A stretch of DNA of 64,000 nucleotides from JAVVPO01 sp036655715 (GTDB taxonomy: Bacteria > Bacillota > Clostridia > Lachnospirales > Cellulosilyticaceae). The first letter of the stretch is position 1. Each line of letters begins with the position of its first letter. The notes under the pieces are model-generated. The model saw only the letters and a program-made list of their open reading frames with translations, searched no databases and was not told the origin of the DNA. The translations under genes and the position numbers were made by a program. Positions 16,387 to 24,638 of this stretch are shown here, piece after piece. The stretch is taken from positions 1 to 64,000 of the forward strand of contig JAVVPO010000006.1 of the NCBI GenBank assembly GCA_036655715.1, in the 5' to 3' direction.

Positions 16387-18051
16387 TCATTCTAATATTA
16401 AATCATTAATAGGTGCACCTGGTGCTACCATAGGCAGTACTTTTTCATCCATACCTATATGACAGTTGATTAAAGCAGGTACTCTATTCCCCAAAGCATC
16501 GCCTAGCGCTTCTTTAAAATCTTCTTGCGTATAGACATCATAAGCTTTAATACCATAGGCATCTGCAAGTTTAATAAAATCTGGCCCCCTATCTAATGTA
16601 GTCTGTGAATATCTTTCTCCATAAAACATGGTTTGCCACTGCCTTACCATGCCTAGCACCGTATTATTCATCAAAACGGTAATCATTGGAACGTTGTAAT
16701 AAGCTATCGTTGAAAATTCATTGCAATTCATTCTCAATGACCCATCTCCAGCAATATGAATAATACGCTCATTTGGCATACCTATTTGAGCTCCTATGCT
16801 AGCACCTGTACCATATCCCATCGTACCTAGTCCCCCTGATGAAATATAAGTCCTAGGACTTGTATAACGATAAAACTGAGCTGCCCACATCTGATGTTGC
16901 CCAACTTCTGTTGTGATGATAGCTTTGCCCCCTGTCTGATGATAAATGTTTTCCATAATAAACTGTGGTCTAAGCGCTTCATCTCTTTGATAGTCAAATC
17001 CAAATTCTTCTTTCCACTCTCTAACCGTGTCTAACCAACTGGTATGCTCTAGTTGACCTAATCTCTCGTTTAGACTTTTTAGTATTTCCCTTGCGTCTCC
17101 TATTATACAGCTGTAAATCTCTACATTTTTCCCCACTTCTGCTGGATCCACATCAATATGTAGGATTTTTGCATGTGGTGCAAATTTATCAATGCTGCTT
17201 GTCACCCTGTCACTAAATCTAGCACCTATGGTAATCAGTAAATCGCATCCTGTAACTGCCCTATTAGATGCCATACTTCCATGCATACCTATCAGTCCAG
17301 TTGATAACCTGTGCGTCTCTGGAAAACCACCAAGTCCCATAAGAGAGGTGCCAACAGGTGCCTGAATTTTTTCAGCAAACTCTACTAGCTCCTTGTTGGC
17401 ATCACTTTTAATAATACCTCCACCACTATAGATAAAAGGCTCTTTACTATCCCTAATAAGGCTTATTGCACTATCAATATCTTTTTGCTTAATCGTATGA
17501 ACTTGTGGAAGTACCTTCTTTGCCTTTTCCACTTCATATTCATACTCCGCCGCTGTAATATCTTTAGGAATATCTATAAGTACTGGCCCAGGTCTACCTG
17601 CTTGCGCAATGTAAAAGGCCTCTCTAATAGTACTTGCCAACTTAGCAATATCCTTTACAATGTAATTATGTTTAGTAATAGGCATTGTGACGCCAGATAT
17701 ATCTACCTCTTGGAAGCTATCTTTTCCTAGCAGAGATCTTCCTACATTTCCTGTAATAGCCACCATAGGTACAGAGTCCATATAAGCTGTAGCTATTCCT
17801 GTCACGAGATTTGTTGCACCTGGACCTGATGTCGCTATACAAACACCAACCTTACCTGTCGCTCTAGCATAGCCATCTGCCGCATGAGCTGCCCCTTGCT
17901 CATGTGCTGTTAAAATATGTGTTATCTTATCACTATACTTATAAAGTGCATCATAAATATTCAGTACTGATCCACCTGGATATCCAAAAACTGTCTCTAC
18001 TCCTTGCTCCAGTAAACACTCCATTAAGATTTGCGATCCATTTAACCTCAT
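16387..18051 (-). CDS. ilvB: Acetolactate synthase large subunit (copy downstream of ilvD)
   Basis: This ThDP/FAD enzyme condenses pyruvate with pyruvate or 2-oxobutyrate for valine/leucine or isoleucine synthesis. The 554-residue protein has FGYPGGSVLNIYDAL, the catalytic glutamate in AHEQGAAHAADGYAR, a TSGPGATNL segment, and the ThDP-Mg site GDGSLRMNCNEFSTIAYYN. The LGMVRQWQ motif keeps the tryptophan that favours 2-oxobutyrate in E. coli AHAS II. The start at 18051 is 12 bases after ilvD, so the two are co-transcribed. No small subunit is adjacent. It probably shares IlvN encoded at 27261. Confidence 0.95.
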   Translation of the reverse strand: MRLNGSQILMECLLEQGVETVFGYPGGSVLNIYDALYKYSDKITHILTAHEQGAAHAADGYARATGKVGVCIATSGPGATNLVTGIATAYMDSVPMVAITGNVGRSLLGKDSFQEVDISGVTMPITKHNYIVKDIAKLASTIREAFYIAQAGRPGPVLIDIPKDITAAEYEYEVEKAKKVLPQVHTIKQKDIDSAISLIRDSKEPFIYSGGGIIKSDANKELVEFAEKIQAPVGTSLMGLGGFPETHRLSTGLIGMHGSMASNRAVTGCDLLITIGARFSDRVTSSIDKFAPHAKILHIDVDPAEVGKNVEIYSCIIGDAREILKSLNERLGQLEHTSWLDTVREWKEEFGFDYQRDEALRPQFIMENIYHQTGGKAIITTEVGQHQMWAAQFYRYTSPRTYISSGGLGTMGYGTGASIGAQIGMPNERIIHIAGDGSLRMNCNEFSTIAYYNVPMITVLMNNTVLGMVRQWQTMFYGERYSQTTLDRGPDFIKLADAYGIKAYDVYTQEDFKEALGDALGNRVPALINCHIGMDEKVLPMVAPGAPINDLILE

Positions 18052-18063
18052 ACAATCTCTCCT

Positions 18064-19725
18064 TTATGATTTAAATATAGCTCCCGTATTAGCTGAAGTC
18101 ACTAACTTTGCATATCTTGCTAAATAGCCATGCTTTACTTTAGGTTCTGGTTTAACCCAGCCAGCTTTTCTCTCTTCAATCACTTTATCTTCTACCTCTA
18201 GACTAATAGAACACTCATGCATATTAATAGCAATAAGGTCTCCATCTTCTACAAAGGCAATCAGTCCACCTTCTGCCGCTTCCGGAGATACATGCCCGAT
18301 ACATGCCCCTCTTGTAGCTCCTGAGAAACGGCCATCTGTAATAAGCGCTACTTCTTTATCTAGACCCATTCCTGCAAGCACTGCCGTTGGAGAAAGCATC
18401 TCTCTCATACCAGGTCCACCTTTTGGTCCCTCATACCTGATAACCACAACATCCCCTTTTTCAATCTTGCCAGCAGTAATTGCTTCTGATGCTTCTTCTT
18501 CGCTATTAAACACTTTTGCTGGCCCTGTGTGTTCAAGCATTTCTTTAGCTACTGCTGAACGCTTTACTACACATGAGTCTGGCGCCAAATTCCCTCTTAG
18601 CACTGCAATACCACCTGTTTGACTGTAAGGGTTATCAATATCCCTTACAACTACATTATTTTTATTGACTACTTTTTCTAAATTGGTTTCTACTGTTTTA
18701 CCTGTTACAGTCATTAAATCTGTATGTAATAACCCCTTCTTTGTGAGCTCTTTCATAACCGCTGCTACTCCACCTGCAAAGTATAAGTCCTCCATATGGT
18801 GTGGTCCTGCCGGTGCAAGTTTACACAGATTAGGTGTACGGTTGCTAATCTCATTGGCCATATCTAAATGGATAGCCACTCCAGCTTCATGAGCAACAGC
18901 TGGCAAATGAAGCATTGTATTGGTACTACAACCAAGCGCCATATCCACCGTTAAAGAATTTTCAAAAGCTTTGTCATTTAAAATATCTCTCATTTTAATA
19001 TCTTGTTTTACCATCTTCATAATAGCAAGCCCAGTCTTCTTCGCAAGACGGATACGTTCTGCATAAACAGCAGGTATACTCCCATTGCCAGGTAAAGCAA
19101 TGCCTAGCACTTCCGTCATACAGTTCATACTGTTTGCCGTAAACATACCAGAGCAAGACCCACATCCAGGACAAGTATGTTCCTCAAACTCAAGTAACTC
19201 TTCATCCGTTAGATTTCCTGCATTGTGCTGTCCTACCGCTTCAAAGATAAGTGACAAACTTACTTTCTTGCCGCCTACATTTCCAGCAAGCATGGGCCCA
19301 CCACTAACTAATGCCGTTGGTAAGTTAAGTCTTGCTGCTCCCATAAGCATGCCAGGCACAATCTTGTCACAGTTTGGTACAAGAACTAACCCGTCAAATC
19401 CATGAGCTTCTGCCATACATTCAATAGAATCCGCTATAAGTTCCCTTGTCACCAAGGAGTATTTCATCCCCTGATGCCCCATGGCTATCCCATCGCATAC
19501 ACCAATTGCAGGTATTTCTATCGGCGTTCCACCCGCTATACGAATACCCGTTTTAACCGCCTCACTTATTCTATCTAAATGCATATGTCCCGGTACAATT
19601 TCACTTTTTGCTGTTACTACGCCAATAAGCGGTGCATTGATTTCTTCATCTATGTATCCCATTCCTTTAAATAAAGAACGATGCGGTGCTCTTGCTACGC
19701 CTTTTTTCACTCTATCACTTCTCAT
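18064..19725 (-). CDS. ilvD: Dihydroxy-acid dehydratase
   Basis: IlvD dehydrates the dihydroxy acids of valine/leucine and isoleucine synthesis to the 2-oxo acids, using an Fe-S cluster. The 553-residue protein shows the cluster cysteines in PNCDKIVPGMLMG and CPGCGSCSGMFTANSMNC, as well as ALGCSTNTMLHLPA and RFSGATRGACIGHVSPEA. Length and order are normal. The start at 19725 has GGGAG nine bases upstream. A good promoter lies at 19783-19810, so ilvD-ilvB is an operon separate from the T-box-controlled genes, although all serve one pathway. Confidence 0.96.
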   Translation of the reverse strand: MRSDRVKKGVARAPHRSLFKGMGYIDEEINAPLIGVVTAKSEIVPGHMHLDRISEAVKTGIRIAGGTPIEIPAIGVCDGIAMGHQGMKYSLVTRELIADSIECMAEAHGFDGLVLVPNCDKIVPGMLMGAARLNLPTALVSGGPMLAGNVGGKKVSLSLIFEAVGQHNAGNLTDEELLEFEEHTCPGCGSCSGMFTANSMNCMTEVLGIALPGNGSIPAVYAERIRLAKKTGLAIMKMVKQDIKMRDILNDKAFENSLTVDMALGCSTNTMLHLPAVAHEAGVAIHLDMANEISNRTPNLCKLAPAGPHHMEDLYFAGGVAAVMKELTKKGLLHTDLMTVTGKTVETNLEKVVNKNNVVVRDIDNPYSQTGGIAVLRGNLAPDSCVVKRSAVAKEMLEHTGPAKVFNSEEEASEAITAGKIEKGDVVVIRYEGPKGGPGMREMLSPTAVLAGMGLDKEVALITDGRFSGATRGACIGHVSPEAAEGGLIAFVEDGDLIAINMHECSISLEVEDKVIEERKAGWVKPEPKVKHGYLARYAKLVTSANTGAIFKS

Positions 19726-19782
19726 TTAATCATCTCCCTAATCTATTTACTCTATTTTTATACATAAGTTAAATTATATAAT

Positions 19783-19810
19783 ATTATATCAAAAATACTT
19801 AATTTTGCAA
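19783..19810 (-). promoter_or_regulatory. Sigma-A-type promoter of ilvD-ilvB
   Basis: The -35 TTGCAA (19805-19810) and the -10 TATAAT (19783-19788) are 16 bases apart on the minus strand, about 58 bases ahead of the ilvD start. Confidence 0.65.
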
Positions 19811-19869
19811 TTTTATTTTTTATAAAATTCAATTTTTAGTTAATTTATTATTTTGTAAGGTTTTTAAAA

Positions 19870-20079
19870 CCCATCTTTTGTTCGTCTACACAAAAAGCTT
19901 CTTAGACCCTTGCCCACTAGATGGNNNNNNNNNNNNNNNNNNNNNNNNNNNNNNNNNNNNNNNNNNNNNNNNNNNNNNNNNNNNNNNNNNNNNNNNNNNN
20001 NNNNNNNNNNNNNNNNNNNNNNNNCCCATCTTTTGTTCGTCTACACAAAAAGCTTCTTAGACCCTTGCCCACTAGATGG
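19870..20079. other. Scaffold gap with duplicated 55-bp contig ends (artefact)
   Basis: Positions 19870-19924 and 20025-20079 are identical over 55 bases and flank exactly 100 N (19925-20024). The same 55 + 100 N + 55 pattern occurs at 58792-59001. This is the mark of two contigs that overlap by the assembler's word length but were joined as a gap. The true sequence most likely has one copy and no gap. Confidence 0.9.
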
Positions 20080-20224
20080 TATCTCTACTTTGAAAATCTT
20101 AGCAAACGGCACGTTGACACTTGTAAGACACACCACTTGCGAAGGTATTTGGCCTAGACATATAGACTGTTCCCAAGAGGGTAAAGCTCTTATGATTTGT
20201 AATCTTTACTACTCCAAGCTTTGT
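20026..20224 (-). ncRNA. Candidate highly structured RNA upstream of ilvD
   Basis: On the minus strand, about 180-200 bases between the ilvE terminator and the ilvD promoter are less AT-rich than their flanks and rich in possible helices. CCATCT (20073-20078) pairs with AGATGG (20026-20031). Inside it GTCTA pairs with TAGAC around a loop containing AAGCTTTTTGT (20045-20055). That loop can pair with ACAAAGCTT at the 5' end (20216-20224), giving a pseudoknot. ATACC/GGTGT and GTAAAG/CTTTAC hairpins lie between. No T-box or riboswitch core that I know is present, and no ORF fits. I could not see its promoter. A clostridial raiA-type or other large RNA is possible. Confidence 0.45.
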
Positions 20225-20250
20225 AAAAGAGATTCTCTAATACTTTATAA

Positions 20251-20296
20251 AAAAGGTGTTATATAACTACTCTAGGTTAGTTATATAACACCTTTT
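20251..20296 (-). terminator. Strong terminator after ilvE
   Basis: A perfect 18-bp inverted repeat (20251-20268 with 20279-20296) is followed on the minus strand by TTTTTTAT. It lies 70 bases beyond the ilvE stop and ends the T-box operon. Confidence 0.9.
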
Positions 20297-20365
20297 GCTA
20301 ATCAGCCTTTAGGTTTGCCCATATAAAATCTCTACTCCACTCAATGCTGACTACTGATGCCCTTA

Positions 20366-21244
20366 TTAATAAATATCAGCCCCATGGCTATTAGCATATT
20401 CTTTAAACGCTGCAAGTAGTACCTTTGTAATAGGTCCTGCTACACCCTCTCCAATAACCCTTTGATCTACGCTTGTTACTGGCACTGCTTCTGCTGCTGT
20501 TCCTGTAAGGAAACATTCATCTGCATTGTACACATTGAACAATGTAAATTCACATTCTTTCACTTCATACCCAAGTCCTTTAGCTAATTCTATTACCGTA
20601 TTTCTTGTAATCCCATCTAAGATACCAATATGAATAGGTGGGGTATAAATTACACCTTTTTTAACAATAAAAATATTATCGCCTGTACACTCAGCTACAA
20701 TCCCATCATGGTTGAGCATCAACGCTTCTGACGCGCCTGCTCTATTAGCTTCCATTTTAGCCAAGATGTTGTTCAGGTAATTAAGTGATTTGATTTGTGG
20801 ATCTACGATAGTTGCTTTGTTACGTCTTTGAGCCGCTGTTACAATTGGCATACCTTTAGTATACATTTCTTCTGAGTAAAGCTGTATACTTCCTGCAATA
20901 CAAAACACTGTAGCTTTTGGGCAGTTAATAGGATTAAGCCCTAAATCCCCTTTTCCTCTTGTAACAACAAGTCTTATGTAACCATCCTTTACCTCATTTC
21001 TTCTACAGGTTTCAAGCAATATCTCTGTCATCTCAGCTTTTGTAAGAGGGACTTCTAACATAATTGCTTTAGCCGCTGCGAAAAGTCTTTCAATATGCTC
21101 TTCACATCTAAAAATACGTCCCTTATAAGCACGAATCCCTTCAAACACGCCATCTCCGTATAATAATCCATGGTCAAATACAGAAACTTTCGCCTCATTT
21201 TCTAATACATAATTGCCATCTAAATAAATGATTCTTTCACTCAC
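20366..21244 (-). CDS. ilvE: Branched-chain amino acid aminotransferase (class IV)
   Basis: This PLP enzyme makes leucine, isoleucine and valine from their 2-oxo acids with glutamate as donor. The 292-residue protein has the fold-type IV motifs FDHGLLYGDGVFEGIRAY, the PLP lysine in QIKSLNYLNNILAKMEA, and EALMLNHDGIVAECTGDNIF. I place the start at a GTG (21244) because AGGAGG is seven bases upstream and the product begins MSERIIYLDG. The ATG at 21271 overlaps the leuB stop but has no such site. D-amino acid transaminases look similar, but position at the end of the leu operon favours IlvE. Confidence 0.93.
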   Translation of the reverse strand: MSERIIYLDGNYVLENEAKVSVFDHGLLYGDGVFEGIRAYKGRIFRCEEHIERLFAAAKAIMLEVPLTKAEMTEILLETCRRNEVKDGYIRLVVTRGKGDLGLNPINCPKATVFCIAGSIQLYSEEMYTKGMPIVTAAQRRNKATIVDPQIKSLNYLNNILAKMEANRAGASEALMLNHDGIVAECTGDNIFIVKKGVIYTPPIHIGILDGITRNTVIELAKGLGYEVKECEFTLFNVYNADECFLTGTAAEAVPVTSVDQRVIGEGVAGPITKVLLAAFKEYANSHGADIY

Positions 21245-21267
21245 TTTGCATCCTCCTCTTAATTCCA

Positions 21268-22359
21268 TCATTTAATATGATTTATAATTAATCTTCCCAT
21301 TTCTTTTGTCCCAATACAAGTTGCACCTTGGCTTATTATGTCACAAGTTCTATACCCTTCATCCAACACTTCATCTACAGCTTTTTCTATAGACTTCGCT
21401 TCATTTTCTAGGCCAAATGAATAGCGCAGCATCATAGCTACTGACAGAATAGTTGCTATAGGGTTTGCCTTATCTTGCCCAGCAATATCTGGCGCACTCC
21501 CATGACTTGGCTCATAGAGCCCAAGAGATCCTTTTCCAAGACTCGCTGATGGCAGCATTCCAATAGAGCCTGTAATCATACTAGCTTCATCAGACAAGAT
21601 ATCCCCAAACATATTGGTTGTAACAATGACATCAAATTGTTTAGGATTCACCACAAGCTGCATCGCTGCATTATCTACATACATATGAGAATAGGCAACT
21701 TCTGGGTAATCCCTAGCTACTTCCTTTACCACTTCTCTCCAAAGTTTAGACGTTTCTAATACATTGGCTTTATCTACTACCGTTACTTTCTTACCACGTT
21801 TCATAGCCAATTCAAAGGCTACCTTTGTTACGCGTTCAATTTCCTCTACACTATAGTAAAGTTCATCCGTAGCATAAGTTTCCTTAGGGTTTTCTTTATT
21901 CGCCCTTTGCTTCTTTCCAAAGTAAATGCCACTTGTCAGTTCTCTCACAATAAGAATATCTAAGCTATCTCCTATAATTTCTTCTTTAAGCGGCGAAGCA
22001 TCCTTAAGTTGTTTATATAAAATAGCAGGTCTTAAATTAGAAAATAAACCTAATGTCTCCCTGATTTTTAGCAATCCTTTTTCCGGTCTATCCCCTGTAG
22101 GATGATTACTCCATCTATTCTCACCAACAGGGCCACCAACTGCTCCAAGCAAAATTGAATCTGCCACTTTACAAGCTTCTATAGTCTCCTCCGGCAAAGA
22201 ACAATTCGTCCTCTCTAAAGCAATATCCCCTATTAAACACTCTTTATAATTAAAAGTATGCCCATACACTTTTCCCACCTGATCCAATACAGCTACAGCC
22301 TCAGCCACAATATCCGGCCCAATACCATCCCCAGGTAAAGTCACTATGTTATACGCCAT
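21268..22359 (-). CDS. leuB: 3-isopropylmalate dehydrogenase
   Basis: LeuB oxidises and decarboxylates 3-isopropylmalate to 2-oxoisocaproate with NAD+. The 363-residue protein starts YNIVTLPGDGIGPDIVAEA. It contains the substrate-binding RELTSGIYFGKK, the catalytic VDKANVLETSKLW, and the NAD-binding LYEPSHGSAPDIAGQDKANP. The second of two adjacent ATGs (22359) is better spaced from AGGAGG than the first (22362). The gap of 164 bases to leuD holds no gene that I can see. Confidence 0.95.
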   Translation of the reverse strand: MAYNIVTLPGDGIGPDIVAEAVAVLDQVGKVYGHTFNYKECLIGDIALERTNCSLPEETIEACKVADSILLGAVGGPVGENRWSNHPTGDRPEKGLLKIRETLGLFSNLRPAILYKQLKDASPLKEEIIGDSLDILIVRELTSGIYFGKKQRANKENPKETYATDELYYSVEEIERVTKVAFELAMKRGKKVTVVDKANVLETSKLWREVVKEVARDYPEVAYSHMYVDNAAMQLVVNPKQFDVIVTTNMFGDILSDEASMITGSIGMLPSASLGKGSLGLYEPSHGSAPDIAGQDKANPIATILSVAMMLRYSFGLENEAKSIEKAVDEVLDEGYRTCDIISQGATCIGTKEMGRLIINHIK

Positions 22360-22523
22360 CATTCATCCTCCTCACACTTATCATTTATCTATTAATTATA
22401 TCAAAAACATTACAGCCTTATGGCTTTCATTGATTTCTCAGGCACAAGACCTATACCAATAGATTTTCTTATTACTCTCTTTCCCCTCTCCTATGTGCGT
22501 ATCTCTCCATACGCCAAACCTTT

Positions 22524-23012
22524 CTACTTATTCCCACGCACATACTCCACCAATCCATTGGCTTCTATAATTTTCCGCATAAACTCGGGAAAAGGTTGCG
22601 CCTTAAAAGAGGCTCCGGTGGTTACATTATTAATCACCCCTGTAGCAAAATCCACTTTCACTATATCTCCCTTACTTATTCCCTCTACAGCCTCTTCACA
22701 TTCCAAAATAGGCAACCCTATATTAATTGCATTTCTAAAGAAAATACGTGCAAAAGACTTTGCAATAACACACGATACACCTGCTGCTTTAATCGCAATA
22801 GGTGCATGTTCACGAGAAGACCCACAGCCAAAATTCTTTTCTGCTACTATAATATCTCCTTGTTTCATCTGGCTCACAAAATTTTTATCTATATCTTCCA
22901 TACAGTATTTAGCTAATTCCTTCGGATCAGATGTATTAAGATATCTTGCAGGGATAATAACATCCGTATCTACATTATCTCCATATTTAAAAACCATTCC
23001 TTGCGCCCTCAT
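22524..23012 (-). CDS. leuD: 3-isopropylmalate dehydratase small subunit
   Basis: LeuD pairs with LeuC to isomerise 2- to 3-isopropylmalate. The 162-residue protein has the swivel-domain motifs GDNVDTDVIIPARYL, NFGCGSSREHAP and FARIFFRNAINIGLP, all standard for the short archaeal/clostridial type of LeuD. It begins 11 bases after leuC ends and is clearly co-translated with it. Confidence 0.95.
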   Translation of the reverse strand: MRAQGMVFKYGDNVDTDVIIPARYLNTSDPKELAKYCMEDIDKNFVSQMKQGDIIVAEKNFGCGSSREHAPIAIKAAGVSCVIAKSFARIFFRNAINIGLPILECEEAVEGISKGDIVKVDFATGVINNVTTGASFKAQPFPEFMRKIIEANGLVEYVRGNK

Positions 23013-23023
23013 ACTCTTACCTC

Positions 23024-24286
23024 CTATCTAAAATCCTCTGGATTTGAAATAAAACCTGTTAATGCTGACGCCGCTGCCACTGCAGGACTTGCAAGGTAAA
23101 CTTCTGATTCTACATGTCCCATACGCCCAACAAAGTTACGATTAGTTGTAGCTACCGCTCTTTCTCCCGCTGCTAATATTCCCATATGCCCACCAAGACA
23201 AGGTCCACAAGTTGGTGTACTCATTACACACCCTGCCTCTATCAACGTTTCTACGATTCCCTCACGAATAGCATCAAGATAGATTTTTTGAGTCCCCGGG
23301 AATACAATAACCCTTATTCCTTTCGCTACTTTTTTGCCTTTTAAAATCTTTGCAGCCATTCTTAAATCCTCTAGTCGTCCATTGGTACAAGAACCAATCA
23401 CCACTTGATCAATAGCCACTTCCCCCACTTCATCAATCGTACGAGTATTTTCCGGAAGATGTGGAAAAGCCACTGTTGGTCTAATCTTTTCCAAATCAAT
23501 AGTAATCACTTGATCATACTCCGCATCCCCATCCGCCTTATAAATAGTATAAGTCTTTGTACTATGACCTTTCATATACTGCACAGTCTGCTCATCCACT
23601 TCAAAAATACCATTTTTAGCTCCAGCTTCTATAGCCATATTAGCCATGGCAAATCTAGAATCCATAGACAAATACTCTAGACCAGCTCCCCCAAACTCCA
23701 TAGATTTATAACGTGCACCCTCTACGCCTATCATCCCAATAATATGCAAAATTACATCCTTACCCGTTACAAACTCCGTCGGTTTACCCGTTAAGACAAA
23801 CTTTATAGCTGAAGGCACCTTAAACCAAGCCTTCCCCATCGCCATGCCAGCCGCCATATCCGTACTTCCAACCCCAGTTGAAAAAGCACCCAATGCACCA
23901 TATGTACAAGTATGAGAATCCGCACCAATCACCACATCACCAGCCACTACCAATCCCTTTTCAGGTAGAAGCGCATGCTCAATCCCCATCTCACCTACTT
24001 CAAAATAATTTTCAATCCCCTTCTTATAAGCAAACTCCCTCACACACTTACACTGCTCAGCAGCCTTAATATCCTTATTCGGAGTAAAATGATCAGGTAC
24101 AATAACCACTTTAGACTTATCATAAACCTCCGTTACACCAATCCTATCAAACTCCGTAATCGCCACAGGTGTCGTAATATCATTCCCAAGCACCAAATCA
24201 AGATTCGCCTCAATAAGTTGCCCAGCCACCACACACTCAAGCCCCGCATGCACTGCCAATATTTTTTGCGTCATTGTCATTCCCAT
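23024..24286 (-). CDS. leuC: 3-isopropylmalate dehydratase large subunit
   Basis: LeuC is the aconitase-like [4Fe-4S] subunit of isopropylmalate isomerase. The 420-residue protein has GADSHTCTYGALGAFSTGVG, a cluster cysteine in VIGSCTNGR, and the paired cysteines in PTCGPCLGGHMGILA. The length is that of the archaeal/clostridial form that works with a short LeuD. AGGAGG lies eight bases before the start at 24286. Two further in-frame ATGs lie within six codons. It is separated from leuA by 352 bases holding an inverted-repeat element. Confidence 0.95.
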   Translation of the reverse strand: MGMTMTQKILAVHAGLECVVAGQLIEANLDLVLGNDITTPVAITEFDRIGVTEVYDKSKVVIVPDHFTPNKDIKAAEQCKCVREFAYKKGIENYFEVGEMGIEHALLPEKGLVVAGDVVIGADSHTCTYGALGAFSTGVGSTDMAAGMAMGKAWFKVPSAIKFVLTGKPTEFVTGKDVILHIIGMIGVEGARYKSMEFGGAGLEYLSMDSRFAMANMAIEAGAKNGIFEVDEQTVQYMKGHSTKTYTIYKADGDAEYDQVITIDLEKIRPTVAFPHLPENTRTIDEVGEVAIDQVVIGSCTNGRLEDLRMAAKILKGKKVAKGIRVIVFPGTQKIYLDAIREGIVETLIEAGCVMSTPTCGPCLGGHMGILAAGERAVATTNRNFVGRMGHVESEVYLASPAVAAASALTGFISNPEDFR

Positions 24287-24497
24287 CTACTCTTCCTCCT
24301 TATAACATCTAGTATCAACTTCTCAAACACCATCCAATTAACCTTCACATCCAAAAGCACAGCATACTAACCCTATTCGCTCAAATCTAAAGGTTACCAA
24401 TACATTTCCTATCTCCGGCATAAGTGTAAGCTAGCCACTCGGCGCAGTTCCACTTCCCTCCGCAAAAAGGTGTCTTCCGCCCTCCAGTTAGGCTAGC

Positions 24498-24606
24498 CTG
24501 AGGTGGTAGATATCTGAAAGTTTCATACGCAGCATTTTGGTTGAAAAATAAGCTTAGATTTTCACAAAATGCGAAGTTAGAAACTGAAAGATATCTACCA
24601 CCTCAG
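24498..24606. repeat. Long inverted-repeat element between leuA and leuC
   Basis: A perfect 18-bp inverted repeat (24498-24515 with 24589-24606) closes a 109-bp element. Inside, GCATTTTG (24532-24539) pairs with CAAAATGC, and GTTTC pairs with GAAAC, so most of it can fold as one long hairpin. To its left (about 24420-24497) is a GC-richer stretch with a GCTAGCC repeat. The inner sequence resembles the element at 37412-37529 in the eut locus, so this may be a dispersed MITE-like repeat. It has no T-run after it, so it is not a plain terminator. The rest of 24287-24638 holds nothing that I recognise. Confidence 0.7.
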
Positions 24607-24638
24607 ACGCCCCCCACTAGAGCCTCAAAAAAAACCAT

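Noticed and set aside
14380..20040. A 12-base motif (AACAAAAGATGG) common to both structured-RNA candidates
   Set aside because: A single 12-base match in AT-rich DNA over 64 kb is likely by chance, and the pairing context differs.
19870..20079. A real 55-bp direct repeat, as from a mobile element
   Set aside because: The identical length and 100-N pattern at 58792-59001, where collapse restores an open frame, point to an assembly artefact.
20026..20250. A T-box or ppGpp riboswitch for ilvD
   Set aside because: There is no tRNA-acceptor box, no terminator before ilvD and no ykkC-type core. A promoter lies downstream of the structure, so it need not be part of the ilvD leader.
22420..23031. 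203-codon plus-strand frame over leuD
   Set aside because: It is an antisense shadow of leuD, which has clear catalytic motifs. It has no ribosome site or known family.
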